From Microbacterium sp. 1.5R (GTDB lineage Bacteria > Actinomycetota > Actinomycetes > Actinomycetales > Microbacteriaceae): DNA of 64,000 nt. Positions 1 to 8,937 of the stretch are shown here, in pieces. The notes under the pieces were generated by a model. That model searched no databases, had not been told where the DNA came from, and worked only from the letters and a program-made list of their open reading frames with translations. The position numbers and the translations under genes were made by a program. The DNA is taken from the NCBI RefSeq assembly GCF_007667425.1, contig NZ_VDRC01000001.1:372001-436000 (forward strand), written 5' to 3'. Each line of letters starts with the position of its first letter. Position 1 is the stretch's first letter.

Positions 1-1923
1 CCCCTCATCGGGCGGCTTGTCGACGGTCGGTACCGCGTTCGTGCGCGGATCGCCCGCGGAGGCATGGCCACCGTGTACGTCGCCACCGACCTGCGCCTCG
101 AGCGTCGCATCGCACTCAAGGTCATGCACGCGCACCTCAGCGACGACTCGTCGTTCCAGAGCAGGTTCATCCAGGAGGCGAGGGCGGCCGCCCGCCTCGC
201 CGACCCGCACGTCGTCAACGTCTTCGACCAGGGGCAGGACGGCGAGCTGGCGTACCTCGTGATGGAGTACCTCCCCGGCATCACGCTGCGCGAGCTGCTC
301 CGTGAGCAGAAGCGGCTGACGGTCCCCCAGACCATCACCATCATGGATGCCGTGCTGGCCGGCCTCTCCGCCGCGCACCGCGCAGGCATCGTCCACCGCG
401 ACGTGAAGCCCGAGAACGTGCTCCTCGCCGAGGACGGCCGCATCAAGATCGGCGACTTCGGCCTGGCGAGGGCGACGACCGCCAACACGGCCACCGGTCA
501 GCAGTTGCTCGGCACGATCGCATATCTGGCCCCCGAGCTGGTGACCCGCGGCACGGCCGACGCGCGCAGCGACATCTACGCCTTGGGCATCATGCTCTAC
601 GAGATGCTGGTCGGCGAGCAGCCCTATAAGGGCGAACAGCCCATGCAGATCGCGTTCCAGCATGCGACCGAGTCGGTGCCGCGTCCGAGCGTGCGCAATC
701 CGGCCGTGCCCGAGCCTCTCGATGAGCTCGTGCTGTGGGCGACCGAGAAGTCACCGGACGAGCGACCGGACGACGCCCAGCAGATGCTGGAACGTCTGCG
801 CGACATCGAGCGCGATCTGGGCATCGCCCCCGCGGTCGCCGCTGCCACCGCCTCGCAGCGCTCCCAGGCCGACTCCGCCGAGCTCACCAAGATCATGCCG
901 AGCACGATGGTGCTCACCGACCCGACAGCGCCGGCCGCGCCGTCGATCGACAACGCGACGCTGCTGCGGCGCCGCTCGTCGCGGCGCCGTGCGCGTGGCG
1001 CCCTGCTGCTCACGCTGGTGCTGCTCCTCGCCACGGTCGCGGGCGGTGTCGGCTGGTGGTTCGGCTCGGGGCCGGGATCGCTCGTCGCCGTGCCGGATGT
1101 CGCAGGCCTGTCATACGACGAAGCGGCATCCGCTCTCGCAGACGAGGGGTTCGTCCCCGTTCGCAGCGAGGAGAACTCCATCCAGGTCGCGCGAGATGAG
1201 ACGATCCGCACCGACCCCGAAGACGGCGAGAGACTCGACAAGGGCGCCGAGGTCACGGTGTTCGTCTCGATCGGCCCGGCGAGCCACACAGCCGAGGCGC
1301 TGAACGGGAAGACCGAGCAGGAGGCGCGCGACTATCTCGGCGACATCGAGGTCAACGTGACGGAGCAGCCGGTCGTGCTGTTCTCGGACGCGGAGGCCGG
1401 ACGGGTCATCAACGCCTTCGTGACTCCGCGCGGCGGAGGCGAGGTGTACGGCTGCGGCGATGGCTGCGAGCTGCTCGAAGACGACTCCGTCGAACTGTAC
1501 GTGTCCGCGGGAGGCTTCCCCGACGTCAGCGGGATGTCGGTCGATCAGGCCACGACGACACTCACCGACAAGCAGCTCCAGGTCTCGCCCGAGATCGTCT
1601 ACGCCTTCAGCGAGGAGCTGCAGAAGGATCTCGTGATCGGCGTGTCTGACCGCGCGGAGGAGGGCAACTGGCGTCCGGGCGACACGGTCCAGCTCATCGT
1701 CTCCAAGGGCCCCGAGCTCTTCCCCGTTCCCGATGTGACGAACAGGACCCTGGTCGAAGCCAAGCGCATCATCGAGAACGCCGGTTTCACCTCGACGTAC
1801 GCCGCCTGGGGCGACCTGCCCGGTTTCGCGGAGCTGGCGAAGGTCACCGGTCAGGACCCCGGCGCCGACAAGCAGCTCCCCCGCGGCGGCACGGTCAGGC
1901 TCTCGATCCAGCTCAGCGGCTGA
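1..1923 (+). CDS. pknL: PASTA-domain serine/threonine protein kinase, 5' end cut off by window
   Basis: Membrane Ser/Thr kinase of the PknB/PknL type. The frame is open from base 1, so the true start lies upstream; 640 residues are visible. The glycine-rich loop (ARGGMATVY) begins at about residue 19, the catalytic loop HRDVKPEN at 134, and DFG follows. A disordered linker leads to an arginine patch and one membrane helix at about 333-355. Four PASTA-like repeats (about 363 to the end) should lie outside the cell and sense cell-wall muropeptides, as known for the family. The second repeat carries an unusual Cys-X3-Cys pair (GCGDGC). The aroG, plsC and fadD neighbours match the M. tuberculosis pknL region from memory, hence the symbol. 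Kinase function is certain; the exact paralogue is inferred. Confidence 0.93.
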   Translation, partial: PLIGRLVDGRYRVRARIARGGMATVYVATDLRLERRIALKVMHAHLSDDSSFQSRFIQEARAAARLADPHVVNVFDQGQDGELAYLVMEYLPGITLRELLREQKRLTVPQTITIMDAVLAGLSAAHRAGIVHRDVKPENVLLAEDGRIKIGDFGLARATTANTATGQQLLGTIAYLAPELVTRGTADARSDIYALGIMLYEMLVGEQPYKGEQPMQIAFQHATESVPRPSVRNPAVPEPLDELVLWATEKSPDERPDDAQQMLERLRDIERDLGIAPAVAAATASQRSQADSAELTKIMPSTMVLTDPTAPAAPSIDNATLLRRRSSRRRARGALLLTLVLLLATVAGGVGWWFGSGPGSLVAVPDVAGLSYDEAASALADEGFVPVRSEENSIQVARDETIRTDPEDGERLDKGAEVTVFVSIGPASHTAEALNGKTEQEARDYLGDIEVNVTEQPVVLFSDAEAGRVINAFVTPRGGGEVYGCGDGCELLEDDSVELYVSAGGFPDVSGMSVDQATTTLTDKQLQVSPEIVYAFSEELQKDLVIGVSDRAEEGNWRPGDTVQLIVSKGPELFPVPDVTNRTLVEAKRIIENAGFTSTYAAWGDLPGFAELAKVTGQDPGADKQLPRGGTVRLSIQLSG

Positions 1924-1950
1924 CCGGCATCCACCCCACACGCCGCTCAT

Positions 1951-1988
1951 GATGAAGGCCCTCCCCGATCCCGGGCAGGGCCTTCATC
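1951..1988. terminator. Bidirectional rho-independent terminator
   Basis: Perfect 12-bp inverted repeat (GATGAAGGCCCT ... AGGGCCTTCATC) between two convergent genes, the kinase and aroG. It can end transcription from both sides. Confidence 0.85.
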
Positions 1989-2001
1989 GTCGTTGCCGCC
2001 G

Positions 2002-3342
2002 TCAGCGCTTCTCGAGCTCCTCGGCGACGAGGAAGGCGAGTTCGAGCGACTGCATGTGGTTGAGGCGAGGGTCGCAGAGGCTCTCGTAGCGAGTCGCCAG
2101 GGCGGCCTCGTCGATGTGCTCGGAGCCTCCGAGGCACTCGGTGACGTCGTCGCCCGTGAGCTCGACATGGATGCCACCGGGGAAGGTCCCGACCGCGCGG
2201 TGCGCTTCGAAGAAGCCACGCACCTCGTCGACCACGTCGTCGAAGCGGCGGGTCTTGTAGCCGTTGGGCGTCGTGATGCCGTTGCCGTGCATGGGGTCCG
2301 TGACCCAGAGCGGCTGGGCACCCGAGTCGCGGACCGCCTCGAGCAACGGCGGCAGGGCGTCGCGGATCTTGCCGGCGCCCATGCGCGTGATGAACGTCAG
2401 ACGTCCGGGCTCCCGGTTCGGGTCGAGCTTGTCGATGAGAGCGAGCGCCGTCTCGGGTGTCGTCGTCGGGCCGAGCTTCACACCGATCGGGTTGCGGATC
2501 TTCGAGAAGTAGTCGACGTGCGCTCCGTCGAGCTCGCGAGTGCGCTCGCCGATCCAGAGGAAGTGCGCCGACGTGTTGAACGGGGTGTCAGTGCGGGAGT
2601 CGATCCGGGTCATCGGTCGCTCGTAATCCATGAGCAGGCCCTCGTGACCGGTGAAGAACTCGACGCGCTTGAGCTCGTCGAAGTCCGCGCCAGCTGCCTC
2701 CATGAAGTCGATGGCACGGTCGATCTCGGCCGCCATCCGCTCGTAGCGCTGGTTGGCCGGGTTCTGTGCGAAGCCCTTGTTCCACGAGTGCACTTCGCGG
2801 AGGTCGGCGAAACCACCCTGCGTGAACGCCCGGATGAGGTTCAGAGTGGACGCTGCCGTGTGGTACCCCTGCAGCAGCCGGCCGGGGTCGGCCTGGCGGG
2901 AGCCCTCGGTGAAGTCGTAGCCGTTGACGATGTCACCGCGGTACGCGGGCAGCGTGACGTCGCCACGGGTCTCGGTGTCGCTCGAGCGAGGCTTGGCGAA
3001 CTGCCCGGCCATGCGCCCCATCTTGACGATCGGCATCGACGCGCCGTACGTCAGCACGACCGCCATCTGCAGAACAGTCTTGATGCGGTTGCGGATCTGG
3101 TCGGCGGTGGCGCCGGCGAATGTCTCGGCACAGTCGCCGCCCTGCAGCAGGAAGGCCTGCCCGGAGGCGGCGCGTGCGAGCCGATCGCGGAGGTTGTCGA
3201 CCTCACCGGCGAACACCAGGGGCGGGAGCGCCGCGATCTGAGCGGAGACCTCGGCCACGCGCTCGGCGTCGGGCCACTGAGGCTGCTGCTTGATCGGGAG
3301 CGAACGCCACGCGTCGAGCGCGTCGGTGTGGTGCTGGAACAT
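2002..3342 (-). CDS. aroG: Class II 3-deoxy-D-arabino-heptulosonate 7-phosphate (DAHP) synthase
   Basis: First enzyme of the shikimate pathway: condenses phosphoenolpyruvate and erythrose 4-phosphate to DAHP. At 446 aa it has the length of the plant/actinobacterial class II family. Family signatures visible are LLQGGDCAETF (metal-ligand Cys71), GHEGLLMDYE, ITRMGAGK and the DPMHGN segment near the C-terminus. A -10 hexamer TAGGCT (3355-3350) lies 7 nt before the ATG, so a leaderless transcript is likely, although plsC upstream could also read through. In mycobacteria this enzyme works with chorismate mutase and is feedback regulated; no mutase gene is in the window. Confidence 0.96.
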   Translation of the reverse strand: MFQHHTDALDAWRSLPIKQQPQWPDAERVAEVSAQIAALPPLVFAGEVDNLRDRLARAASGQAFLLQGGDCAETFAGATADQIRNRIKTVLQMAVVLTYGASMPIVKMGRMAGQFAKPRSSDTETRGDVTLPAYRGDIVNGYDFTEGSRQADPGRLLQGYHTAASTLNLIRAFTQGGFADLREVHSWNKGFAQNPANQRYERMAAEIDRAIDFMEAAGADFDELKRVEFFTGHEGLLMDYERPMTRIDSRTDTPFNTSAHFLWIGERTRELDGAHVDYFSKIRNPIGVKLGPTTTPETALALIDKLDPNREPGRLTFITRMGAGKIRDALPPLLEAVRDSGAQPLWVTDPMHGNGITTPNGYKTRRFDDVVDEVRGFFEAHRAVGTFPGGIHVELTGDDVTECLGGSEHIDEAALATRYESLCDPRLNHMQSLELAFLVAEELEKR

Positions 3343-3380
3343 GGCTCCCAGCCTACTGGGCGCGACGAGACGCCGAGGCC

Positions 3381-4079
3381 TCAGCGCCGTCGTGTGACAC
3401 GCACCGGCAGGCGGTCCTTCACGGTCGACGCGTACACGTCGTCGTACTCCTGCTCACCGAGCCGCTGCAGGGCCACCATGATCTCGTCTGTGACGGACCG
3501 GAGGATGTACCTGTCGTTCTCCATCCCCGCGTAGCGCGAGAAGTCCAGGGGTTCCCCGATGACGATACCGACGCGCACGATCCGCGGCAGACGCTGTCCG
3601 ATCGGCATCGCTGTGTCCGTGTCGACCATGATCACCGGGATCACCGGCACCTTGGCCTCGAGCGCCATGCGAGCGAGCCCCGTGCGGCCCCGGTAGAGCT
3701 TGCCATCAGGGCTGCGCGTGCCCTCCGGGTAGATGCCGAGGAGGTCGCCTCCTCCGAGCACCTGGAGACCGGTGTTGAGCGACGCCTCCGACGCCTTGCC
3801 GCCCGAGCGGTCGATCGGTATCTGGCCGGTCGCCTTCATGAAGAACTTCGTGGCCCAGCCCTTGAGGCCGCGCCCGGTGAAGTAGTCGCTCTTGGCGAGG
3901 AACGACATCGATCGGTCGATCATGAGCGGCAGGAAGATCGAGTCCGCGAAGGAGAGATGGTTGCTGGCGAGGATGGCGGCGCCGGCGCGCGGCACGTTGC
4001 CGCGCCCCACGATCCATGGACGGAACACCGCCTTGACCACGGGGCCGATCACGACGTACTTCATCAGCCAGTAGAACAT
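3381..4079 (-). CDS. plsC: 1-acyl-sn-glycerol-3-phosphate acyltransferase (PlsC family)
   Basis: Predicted phospholipid-synthesis acyltransferase at the inner membrane, transferring an acyl chain to lysophosphatidic acid. The 232-aa product has the catalytic NHxxxxD motif (NHLSFAD, residues 40-46), the EGTR phosphate-binding motif (119-122) and a hydrophobic N-terminus. The open frame runs further upstream but becomes an Arg-rich translation of a tandem repeat, so I start at the internal ATG; a -10 hexamer TAGACT (4093-4088) sits 8 nt before it. Lies 38 bp upstream of aroG on the same strand and is divergent from the acyl-CoA synthetase, a functionally sensible partner. The exact acyl acceptor is unproven. 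Confidence 0.9.
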   Translation of the reverse strand: MFYWLMKYVVIGPVVKAVFRPWIVGRGNVPRAGAAILASNHLSFADSIFLPLMIDRSMSFLAKSDYFTGRGLKGWATKFFMKATGQIPIDRSGGKASEASLNTGLQVLGGGDLLGIYPEGTRSPDGKLYRGRTGLARMALEAKVPVIPVIMVDTDTAMPIGQRLPRIVRVGIVIGEPLDFSRYAGMENDRYILRSVTDEIMVALQRLGEQEYDDVYASTVKDRLPVRVTRRR

Positions 4080-4151
4080 CGATGTGAAGTCTAGTGCCGT
4101 GCGCGCGTTCCACCAGCGAGAGACTCCCCCGTCTCGTCTGCGGCGCGTGCG

Positions 4152-4217
4152 CGACGGCTGTGCGGCGATTGCCCGACGGCTGCGCGGCGACTGCCAGACG
4201 GCTGCGCGGCGACTGCC
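4152..4217. repeat. Three tandem copies of a 22-bp repeat
   Basis: Units at 4152-4173, 4174-4195 and 4196-4217 follow (C/A)GACGGCTG(C/T)GCGGCGA(C/T)TGCC with one to three mismatches, and a fourth partial unit follows. They fill the divergent intergenic space between plsC and the acyl-CoA synthetase gene. Function unknown; could be an operator array or replication slippage. Confidence 0.85.
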
Positions 4218-4306
4218 CGGCGACTCAGTTCCACCAAGCGTGCGACCGGGTCTCATGCCCTAGACTCGGAGGGACACCGTGCCCGACCGGTACCGAAGGA
4301 GCTGCC

Positions 4307-6139
4307 GTGGTCCAGTTTGAAGTCCCCGCCGTCGTCCCCGCCGACCCCGACGCGAACATCTCAGATCTGCTGGTCGAGCGCGTCAAGGCCACCCCCGACC
4401 GTGCGCTGTTCGCGGTCCCGGAGAACGGCGGGTGGCGCGACATCTCCGCCTCCGACTTCCAGTCCGCGGTGATCGCACTGGCCAAGGGCTTCGTGGCCGC
4501 CGGCATCCAACCGGGCGAGAAGGTGGGCTTCCTCGCGCGCACCACGTACGAGTGGTCGCTCGTCGACTTCGCCCTGTTCTACGCCGGTGCCGTGATGGTG
4601 CCGATCTACGAGACGAGCTCCCCCGCCCAGATCCAGTGGATCCTCGAGGACTCGGGCGCCATCGCACTGATCGTAGAGTCGCCGGAGCACTTCGCTCGTG
4701 TCGACGAGGTCCGCGGAGACCTGCCACTGCTGCGCGAGATCTGGCAGCTGCACCTCGGCGCGATCGACACGCTCAGCGGGCAGGGTGCGTCCGTGACTGA
4801 TGAGGAGATCGAGCGACTTCGCAGCATCGCCGTGAGCTCGGACATCGCCACCCTCATCTACACCTCCGGATCCACCGGACGCCCGAAGGGGTGCGTGCTG
4901 ACGCACAGCAACTTCGTCGAGCTCTCCCGCAACTCCGCCAAGGCGCTCGACGAGGTCGTGCAGACGCCCGGCTCCTCTACCCTGCTGTTCATCACGACGG
5001 CGCACGTCTTCGCGCGATTCATCTCGATCCTCAACGTGCACGCCGGAGTCCGCACCGGACACCAGCCGGATACCCGTCAGCTGCTCCCCGCGCTCGGGTC
5101 CTTCAAGCCGACCTTCCTCCTCGCCGTCCCCCGCGTGTTCGAGAAGGTCTACAACTCCGCCGAGCAGAAGGCCGAGGCGGGCGGCAAGGGCAAGATCTTC
5201 CGCGCCGCGGCAGAGGTCGCCATCGAGCACTCGAAGCTCGTCGAGCAGGGCAAGAGCATCCCGTTCGGCATGCGCCTCAAGTTCGCCCTCTTCAACAAGC
5301 TCGTCTACGGGAAGCTCCGCGAGGCGATGGGCGGTCGGGTCGAATACGCGGTCTCCGGATCCGCTCCCCTCGGCTCCCGCCTCGGTCACTTCTTCCACAG
5401 CCTCGGCGTCGTCATCCTCGAGGGATACGGCCTCACCGAGACCACTGCACCGGCGACCGTCAACCTGGCCGACAAGTCGAAGATCGGCACGGTGGGCCCC
5501 GCCCTTCCGGGTGTCGGCGTCCGCCTCGCCGACGACGGCGAGATCGAGGTGCGCGGCATCAACGTCTTCCGCGAGTACTGGAACAACCCCGAGGCGACGG
5601 CCCAGGCCTTCAGCGACGGGGGCTGGTTCCGCACGGGTGACATCGGCAGCTTCGACTCCGAGGGCTTCTTGACCATCACGGGCCGCAAGAAGGAGATCAT
5701 CGTGACGGCGGGCGGCAAGAACGTCGCCCCGGCCGCGCTCGAAGACCCGATCCGCGCCAACCCGATCATCGGCCAGGTCGTCGTCGTCGGCGACCAGCGC
5801 CCCTTCATCTCGGCACTCGTCACGCTGGACCCCGAGATGCTGCCGACCTGGCTCGCGAACAACGGCCTCGACAAAGACATGCCGCTCGCCGAGGCCGCCA
5901 CGAACGCCGCCGTACGCGCAGAGGTGCAGAGCGCCGTGGATGCCGCGAACACCCGCGTCTCGCGCGCCGAGTCGATCCGTAAGTTCACGATCCTCGACAG
6001 TGAATGGACGGAGGCCTCCGGTCACCTGACGCCGAAGCTCTCGATCAAGCGGAACGTCATCATGAACGACTTCGCCGACGAGATCGCCGCGATCTACGAC
6101 GAGCCGGTCTCGACGACGAACGTCGCCATCGGCGGTTGA
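4307..6139 (+). CDS. fadD15: Long-chain fatty-acid-CoA ligase (FadD15-like AMP-forming enzyme)
   Basis: Activates fatty acids to acyl-CoA through an acyl-adenylate. The 610-aa protein carries the AMP-binding P-loop YTSGSTGRPKG (about 184-194), the GYGLTET motif, the TGD motif in the hinge region, and GRKKEIIVTAGGKN near the C-terminus. I start at GTG 4307 because AAGGAG lies 5 nt upstream; the open frame extends to 4094 but that part crosses the tandem repeats. A -10-like TAGACT is at 4261-4266, giving a short leader. Divergent from plsC, linking fatty acid activation to phospholipid assembly. Symbol taken from the syntenic M. tuberculosis gene; chain-length preference is not visible in sequence. 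Confidence 0.92.
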   Translation: MVQFEVPAVVPADPDANISDLLVERVKATPDRALFAVPENGGWRDISASDFQSAVIALAKGFVAAGIQPGEKVGFLARTTYEWSLVDFALFYAGAVMVPIYETSSPAQIQWILEDSGAIALIVESPEHFARVDEVRGDLPLLREIWQLHLGAIDTLSGQGASVTDEEIERLRSIAVSSDIATLIYTSGSTGRPKGCVLTHSNFVELSRNSAKALDEVVQTPGSSTLLFITTAHVFARFISILNVHAGVRTGHQPDTRQLLPALGSFKPTFLLAVPRVFEKVYNSAEQKAEAGGKGKIFRAAAEVAIEHSKLVEQGKSIPFGMRLKFALFNKLVYGKLREAMGGRVEYAVSGSAPLGSRLGHFFHSLGVVILEGYGLTETTAPATVNLADKSKIGTVGPALPGVGVRLADDGEIEVRGINVFREYWNNPEATAQAFSDGGWFRTGDIGSFDSEGFLTITGRKKEIIVTAGGKNVAPAALEDPIRANPIIGQVVVVGDQRPFISALVTLDPEMLPTWLANNGLDKDMPLAEAATNAAVRAEVQSAVDAANTRVSRAESIRKFTILDSEWTEASGHLTPKLSIKRNVIMNDFADEIAAIYDEPVSTTNVAIGG

Positions 6140-6160
6140 GGCCGACCCGGCAGCGAACAT

Positions 6161-6201
6161 GAGAACGCCCCCTTGCGCGACAGGCGCAGGGGGGCGTTCT
6201 C
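6161..6201. terminator. Bidirectional terminator hairpin
   Basis: GAGAACGCCCCC...GGGGGGCGTTCTC inverted repeat with a GC-rich stem of about 17 bp between the convergent fadD15-like gene and def. Confidence 0.8.
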
Positions 6202-6228
6202 GTACCCGCCGAGAGCACGACGGCGACG

Positions 6229-6720
6229 TCAGAACCAGGCGCTCTCACGCACCTCGCGCATTGCGCGCTTGCGGGTCTCTGCGTCCAATCGGGAGAGGTA
6301 GAGCTTACCGTCGAGGTGGTCGGTCTCGTGCTGCAGCGCCTGGGCGAGCAGCCCCTCGCCCTCGAGCACGACCGGCTCGCCGTCGAGATCGATCCCCTCG
6401 ACCCTTGCCCACGGGTGTCGCAGCGCCTCGTGCCAGAGGCCCGGCACCGACAGGCACCCCTCGCCCGTCGCAACGGGTTCGCCGCGGACCTCGGTGAGCA
6501 CCGGGTTGATCACGTACCCGATGTCGCCGTCGATGTTGTAGCTGAACGCACGCAGCGCGACCCCGATCTGGGGCGCGGCGACCCCCGCTCGGCCCGGCAA
6601 CTCGACGGTGTCGACGAGGTCGGCGACGAGCGCGCGGACGCCGTCGTCGATCTCCCCGATCGGAGCGCAGACGGTGCGGAGCACGGGGTCACCGAATACG
6701 CGGATCTCACGAACGGTCAT
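6229..6720 (-). CDS. def: Peptide deformylase
   Basis: Metalloenzyme that removes the N-formyl group from nascent proteins. All three family motifs are present in 163 aa: GVAAPQIG (46-53), EGCLSVP (87-93, metal-ligand Cys89) and QHETDHLDG (130-138, metal ligands His131 and His135, catalytic Glu132). The start ATG overlaps the stop of the upstream MinD-like gene by one base (TGATG), so it is translationally coupled and the last gene of the pyc - minD-like - def operon. The usual def-fmt pairing is absent here. Confidence 0.95.
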   Translation of the reverse strand: MTVREIRVFGDPVLRTVCAPIGEIDDGVRALVADLVDTVELPGRAGVAAPQIGVALRAFSYNIDGDIGYVINPVLTEVRGEPVATGEGCLSVPGLWHEALRHPWARVEGIDLDGEPVVLEGEGLLAQALQHETDHLDGKLYLSRLDAETRKRAMREVRESAWF

Positions 6721-8870
6721 CAGGCCACCTTCGCCCGGAGTCCTTCGACGAGCAGCGCCGCGATCTCCCGCGCCGCCTGCCTCGTCGCCGGCTGCAGGTT
6801 CGCGAACACGATCGGGCCGCCGCCGGCGATCTGAGCGTCGTACGGCACGCGCACGACCTGCTTCACCCTCGTGCGGAAGTGATTCTCGAGCTCGTCGAGA
6901 CGCACGAGCGGCGCACCGGGGTGCGACTGGTTGAGCACGACGACTGCATCCCTCGCCTGCTCGGCGTAGCCGTTCGTCTCGAGCCAGGTGAGGGTCTCCG
7001 ACGCCAGCCGGGCCTCGTCGACGCTGAGCCCTGACACGATGACGATCTGGTCGGCGAGATCGAGCGTCGCCGCCATCACCGAGTGGACGATCCCGGTTCC
7101 GGTGTCGGTCAGGACCAGCGAGTAGTAGTGCGCCGCCACCTCGGCGACGTCGCGATAGTCGCTGTCGCTGAACGCCTCCGCGATCCGCGGATCCGAGTCC
7201 GACGCGAGCACGTCGAGGCGCGTCGCATCGCGTGAGACGATCGCGGAGATGTCGTGATACCCCTTGATGTCCTCATGGATGCGCACCAGGTCTCGCACCG
7301 AGCGATTGTGCTGCGGCCGCACGACACGGTCCGCGAGGGTACCGCGGTCGGGATTCGCGTCGACTGCGATGACGCGGTCGTCGCGGGCGTCGGCGAGCGC
7401 CATGCCCAGCAGCGTGGTGAGGGTCGTCTTGCCCACGCCCCCCTTGCGCGACAGGACCGGCACGAAGCGTGCACCACCCGAGAGCGGAGCCGCGATGCGG
7501 GTCGTCAGCGCCTTGCGCTCCCGCGCCCGTCGACCGTCGCCGATGTTGATGCGGCGACCGGAGACCGTGTAGAGGAAGTGGCTCCACGCCCCCTCCGGCT
7601 CGGGTTTGGCGACCCGGTGCGGATCGAGCAGGCGATCGGCCGTGAGCAGGTCGGCGCTCTCGCGCGACGTGTCGCTCAGGTCATCGAGACGCTTGGCGGT
7701 CAACTGCACCTCGGACCGTGCGGCGCGATTCGCCTGGCGCGTCTGTCGGGGCTTCTCGGGCTGCTCCACGGCTACCTCCTGCATCGGGCGGGCCGGCACG
7801 GCATCCGTGGAACGCGTGCGCGGGCGCGTGTCGAGATCTGCTCTGGCCTGAGCGACGAACGCCGCGGCAGCGGGCGCATCCGCTTCGTGCTCCGGCACTG
7901 GTTCGGATGCCGGTGTCTGTGCTTCGGGAGCCGCGACCGGTAGGTGATCGTCTCGTACAGGTCCGTGATGCTCCGACGCTGCGGATTCGGTGTCCGCCGC
8001 GGCGTCGCCGGCCTGCTCGGACTCGATGTTCGCGCCCAGCTCCGATGTCTCCGATGTCTCCTCGGCCCCGGCGACCTCGGCGGTCTCCTCGGCCCCGGCG
8101 AACTCGACGGGCTCCGCGGTCACGTCAGCCTCCGGGGCATCGTCGGACTCGGCGCGATCGTCCGCCTCGGCGGTCTCCTCGACCTCACCGGTCTCTTCCA
8201 CCTCGCCGGTCACGACGGTCTCCGCCGCCGCATCAGCCTCCGGGGCATCGTCGGACTCGGTGAGCCCATCCGCCTCGGCGAACTCCTCGACCTCAGCGAT
8301 CTCCTCGACCTCGGCGGTCACGACGGGCTCCGTGGCCGCGTCAGCCTCCAGGGCATCGGCGGACTCCGCGATCTCGTCTTCGGCGTCGACCTCGACGTCC
8401 GCCTCGGGCTCGATGTCCGCCTCGGACTCGACGTCGACCGTCGACTCCGTGACCGGCTCCGGGTCATCGACGACCTCGTCGTCCTCGATCGCGGCGACCG
8501 ATTCGTCCACGACCTCGGCCTCCTGCTCGACGTGCGACCCGGCCTTCGCGTCGACCTCCGGTGCCGCGGGCCTCGCGGGCGTCTTCTCCGCGGGCAGCTC
8601 GATGATCATCGGGGTCGAGAGCGACACCTCGGAGATCTCGGCTGCCGCCTTCGCGGCAGCGACAGGCTCGTCGATGATGAGGTCGGCGATGACCTCCCCG
8701 TCGAGGACGCCGTCGTCTTCCAGGTCGTCGTCGTCGTCCTTCGGCATCTGAACGCTCACCTGAGCGGTATGCCCGAGGATGCCTATCCCCGTGGTGTCCA
8801 GGGACGCGGCGTCGTCGAGCACACCGCGGGACTCGTCGTCCGGCTGCTCTGCCAAATTCTTCGGGGTCAC
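6720..8870 (-). CDS. MinD/ParA-superfamily ATPase with long acidic N-terminal region
   Basis: 716 aa from GTG 8870, chosen because GGAG lies 7 nt upstream; a longer GTG start at 8933 has no ribosome site. The C-terminal third is a P-loop ATPase: KGGVGKTT (Walker A, about 476-483), then VIAVDANPD and a SIMIBI-type fold. The first about 370 residues are low-complexity and acidic (Glu, Asp, Ala, Val, Thr), with imperfect repeats such as ESDDAPEAD and EVEET; a basic stretch joins the two parts. No transmembrane segment is seen. MinD-like proteins act as membrane- or pole-associated switches; related large actinobacterial ATPases occur with secretion or cell-pole systems, but nothing nearby supports a specific one. 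Function unassigned. Confidence 0.85.
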   Translation of the reverse strand: MTPKNLAEQPDDESRGVLDDAASLDTTGIGILGHTAQVSVQMPKDDDDDLEDDGVLDGEVIADLIIDEPVAAAKAAAEISEVSLSTPMIIELPAEKTPARPAAPEVDAKAGSHVEQEAEVVDESVAAIEDDEVVDDPEPVTESTVDVESEADIEPEADVEVDAEDEIAESADALEADAATEPVVTAEVEEIAEVEEFAEADGLTESDDAPEADAAAETVVTGEVEETGEVEETAEADDRAESDDAPEADVTAEPVEFAGAEETAEVAGAEETSETSELGANIESEQAGDAAADTESAASEHHGPVRDDHLPVAAPEAQTPASEPVPEHEADAPAAAAFVAQARADLDTRPRTRSTDAVPARPMQEVAVEQPEKPRQTRQANRAARSEVQLTAKRLDDLSDTSRESADLLTADRLLDPHRVAKPEPEGAWSHFLYTVSGRRINIGDGRRARERKALTTRIAAPLSGGARFVPVLSRKGGVGKTTLTTLLGMALADARDDRVIAVDANPDRGTLADRVVRPQHNRSVRDLVRIHEDIKGYHDISAIVSRDATRLDVLASDSDPRIAEAFSDSDYRDVAEVAAHYYSLVLTDTGTGIVHSVMAATLDLADQIVIVSGLSVDEARLASETLTWLETNGYAEQARDAVVVLNQSHPGAPLVRLDELENHFRTRVKQVVRVPYDAQIAGGGPIVFANLQPATRQAAREIAALLVEGLRAKVA

Positions 8871-8937
8871 GTGGTCGCTCCAAGCTCGGTCGGGCCTCGG
8901 GAGCGCTGCAGCGAGCGCGGCCCTCGCCCGCACAAGA

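Noticed and set aside
1993..3534. Plus-strand 513-aa open frame over aroG
   Set aside because: No motif and directly antisense to a class II DAHP synthase.
4080..4256. N-terminal extension of PlsC
   Set aside because: Translates the 22-bp tandem repeats into Arg-rich sequence; the internal ATG precedes the conserved region.
4361..6160. Antisense 599-aa open frame over the acyl-CoA synthetase
   Set aside because: Low-complexity shadow; the plus frame has all family motifs.
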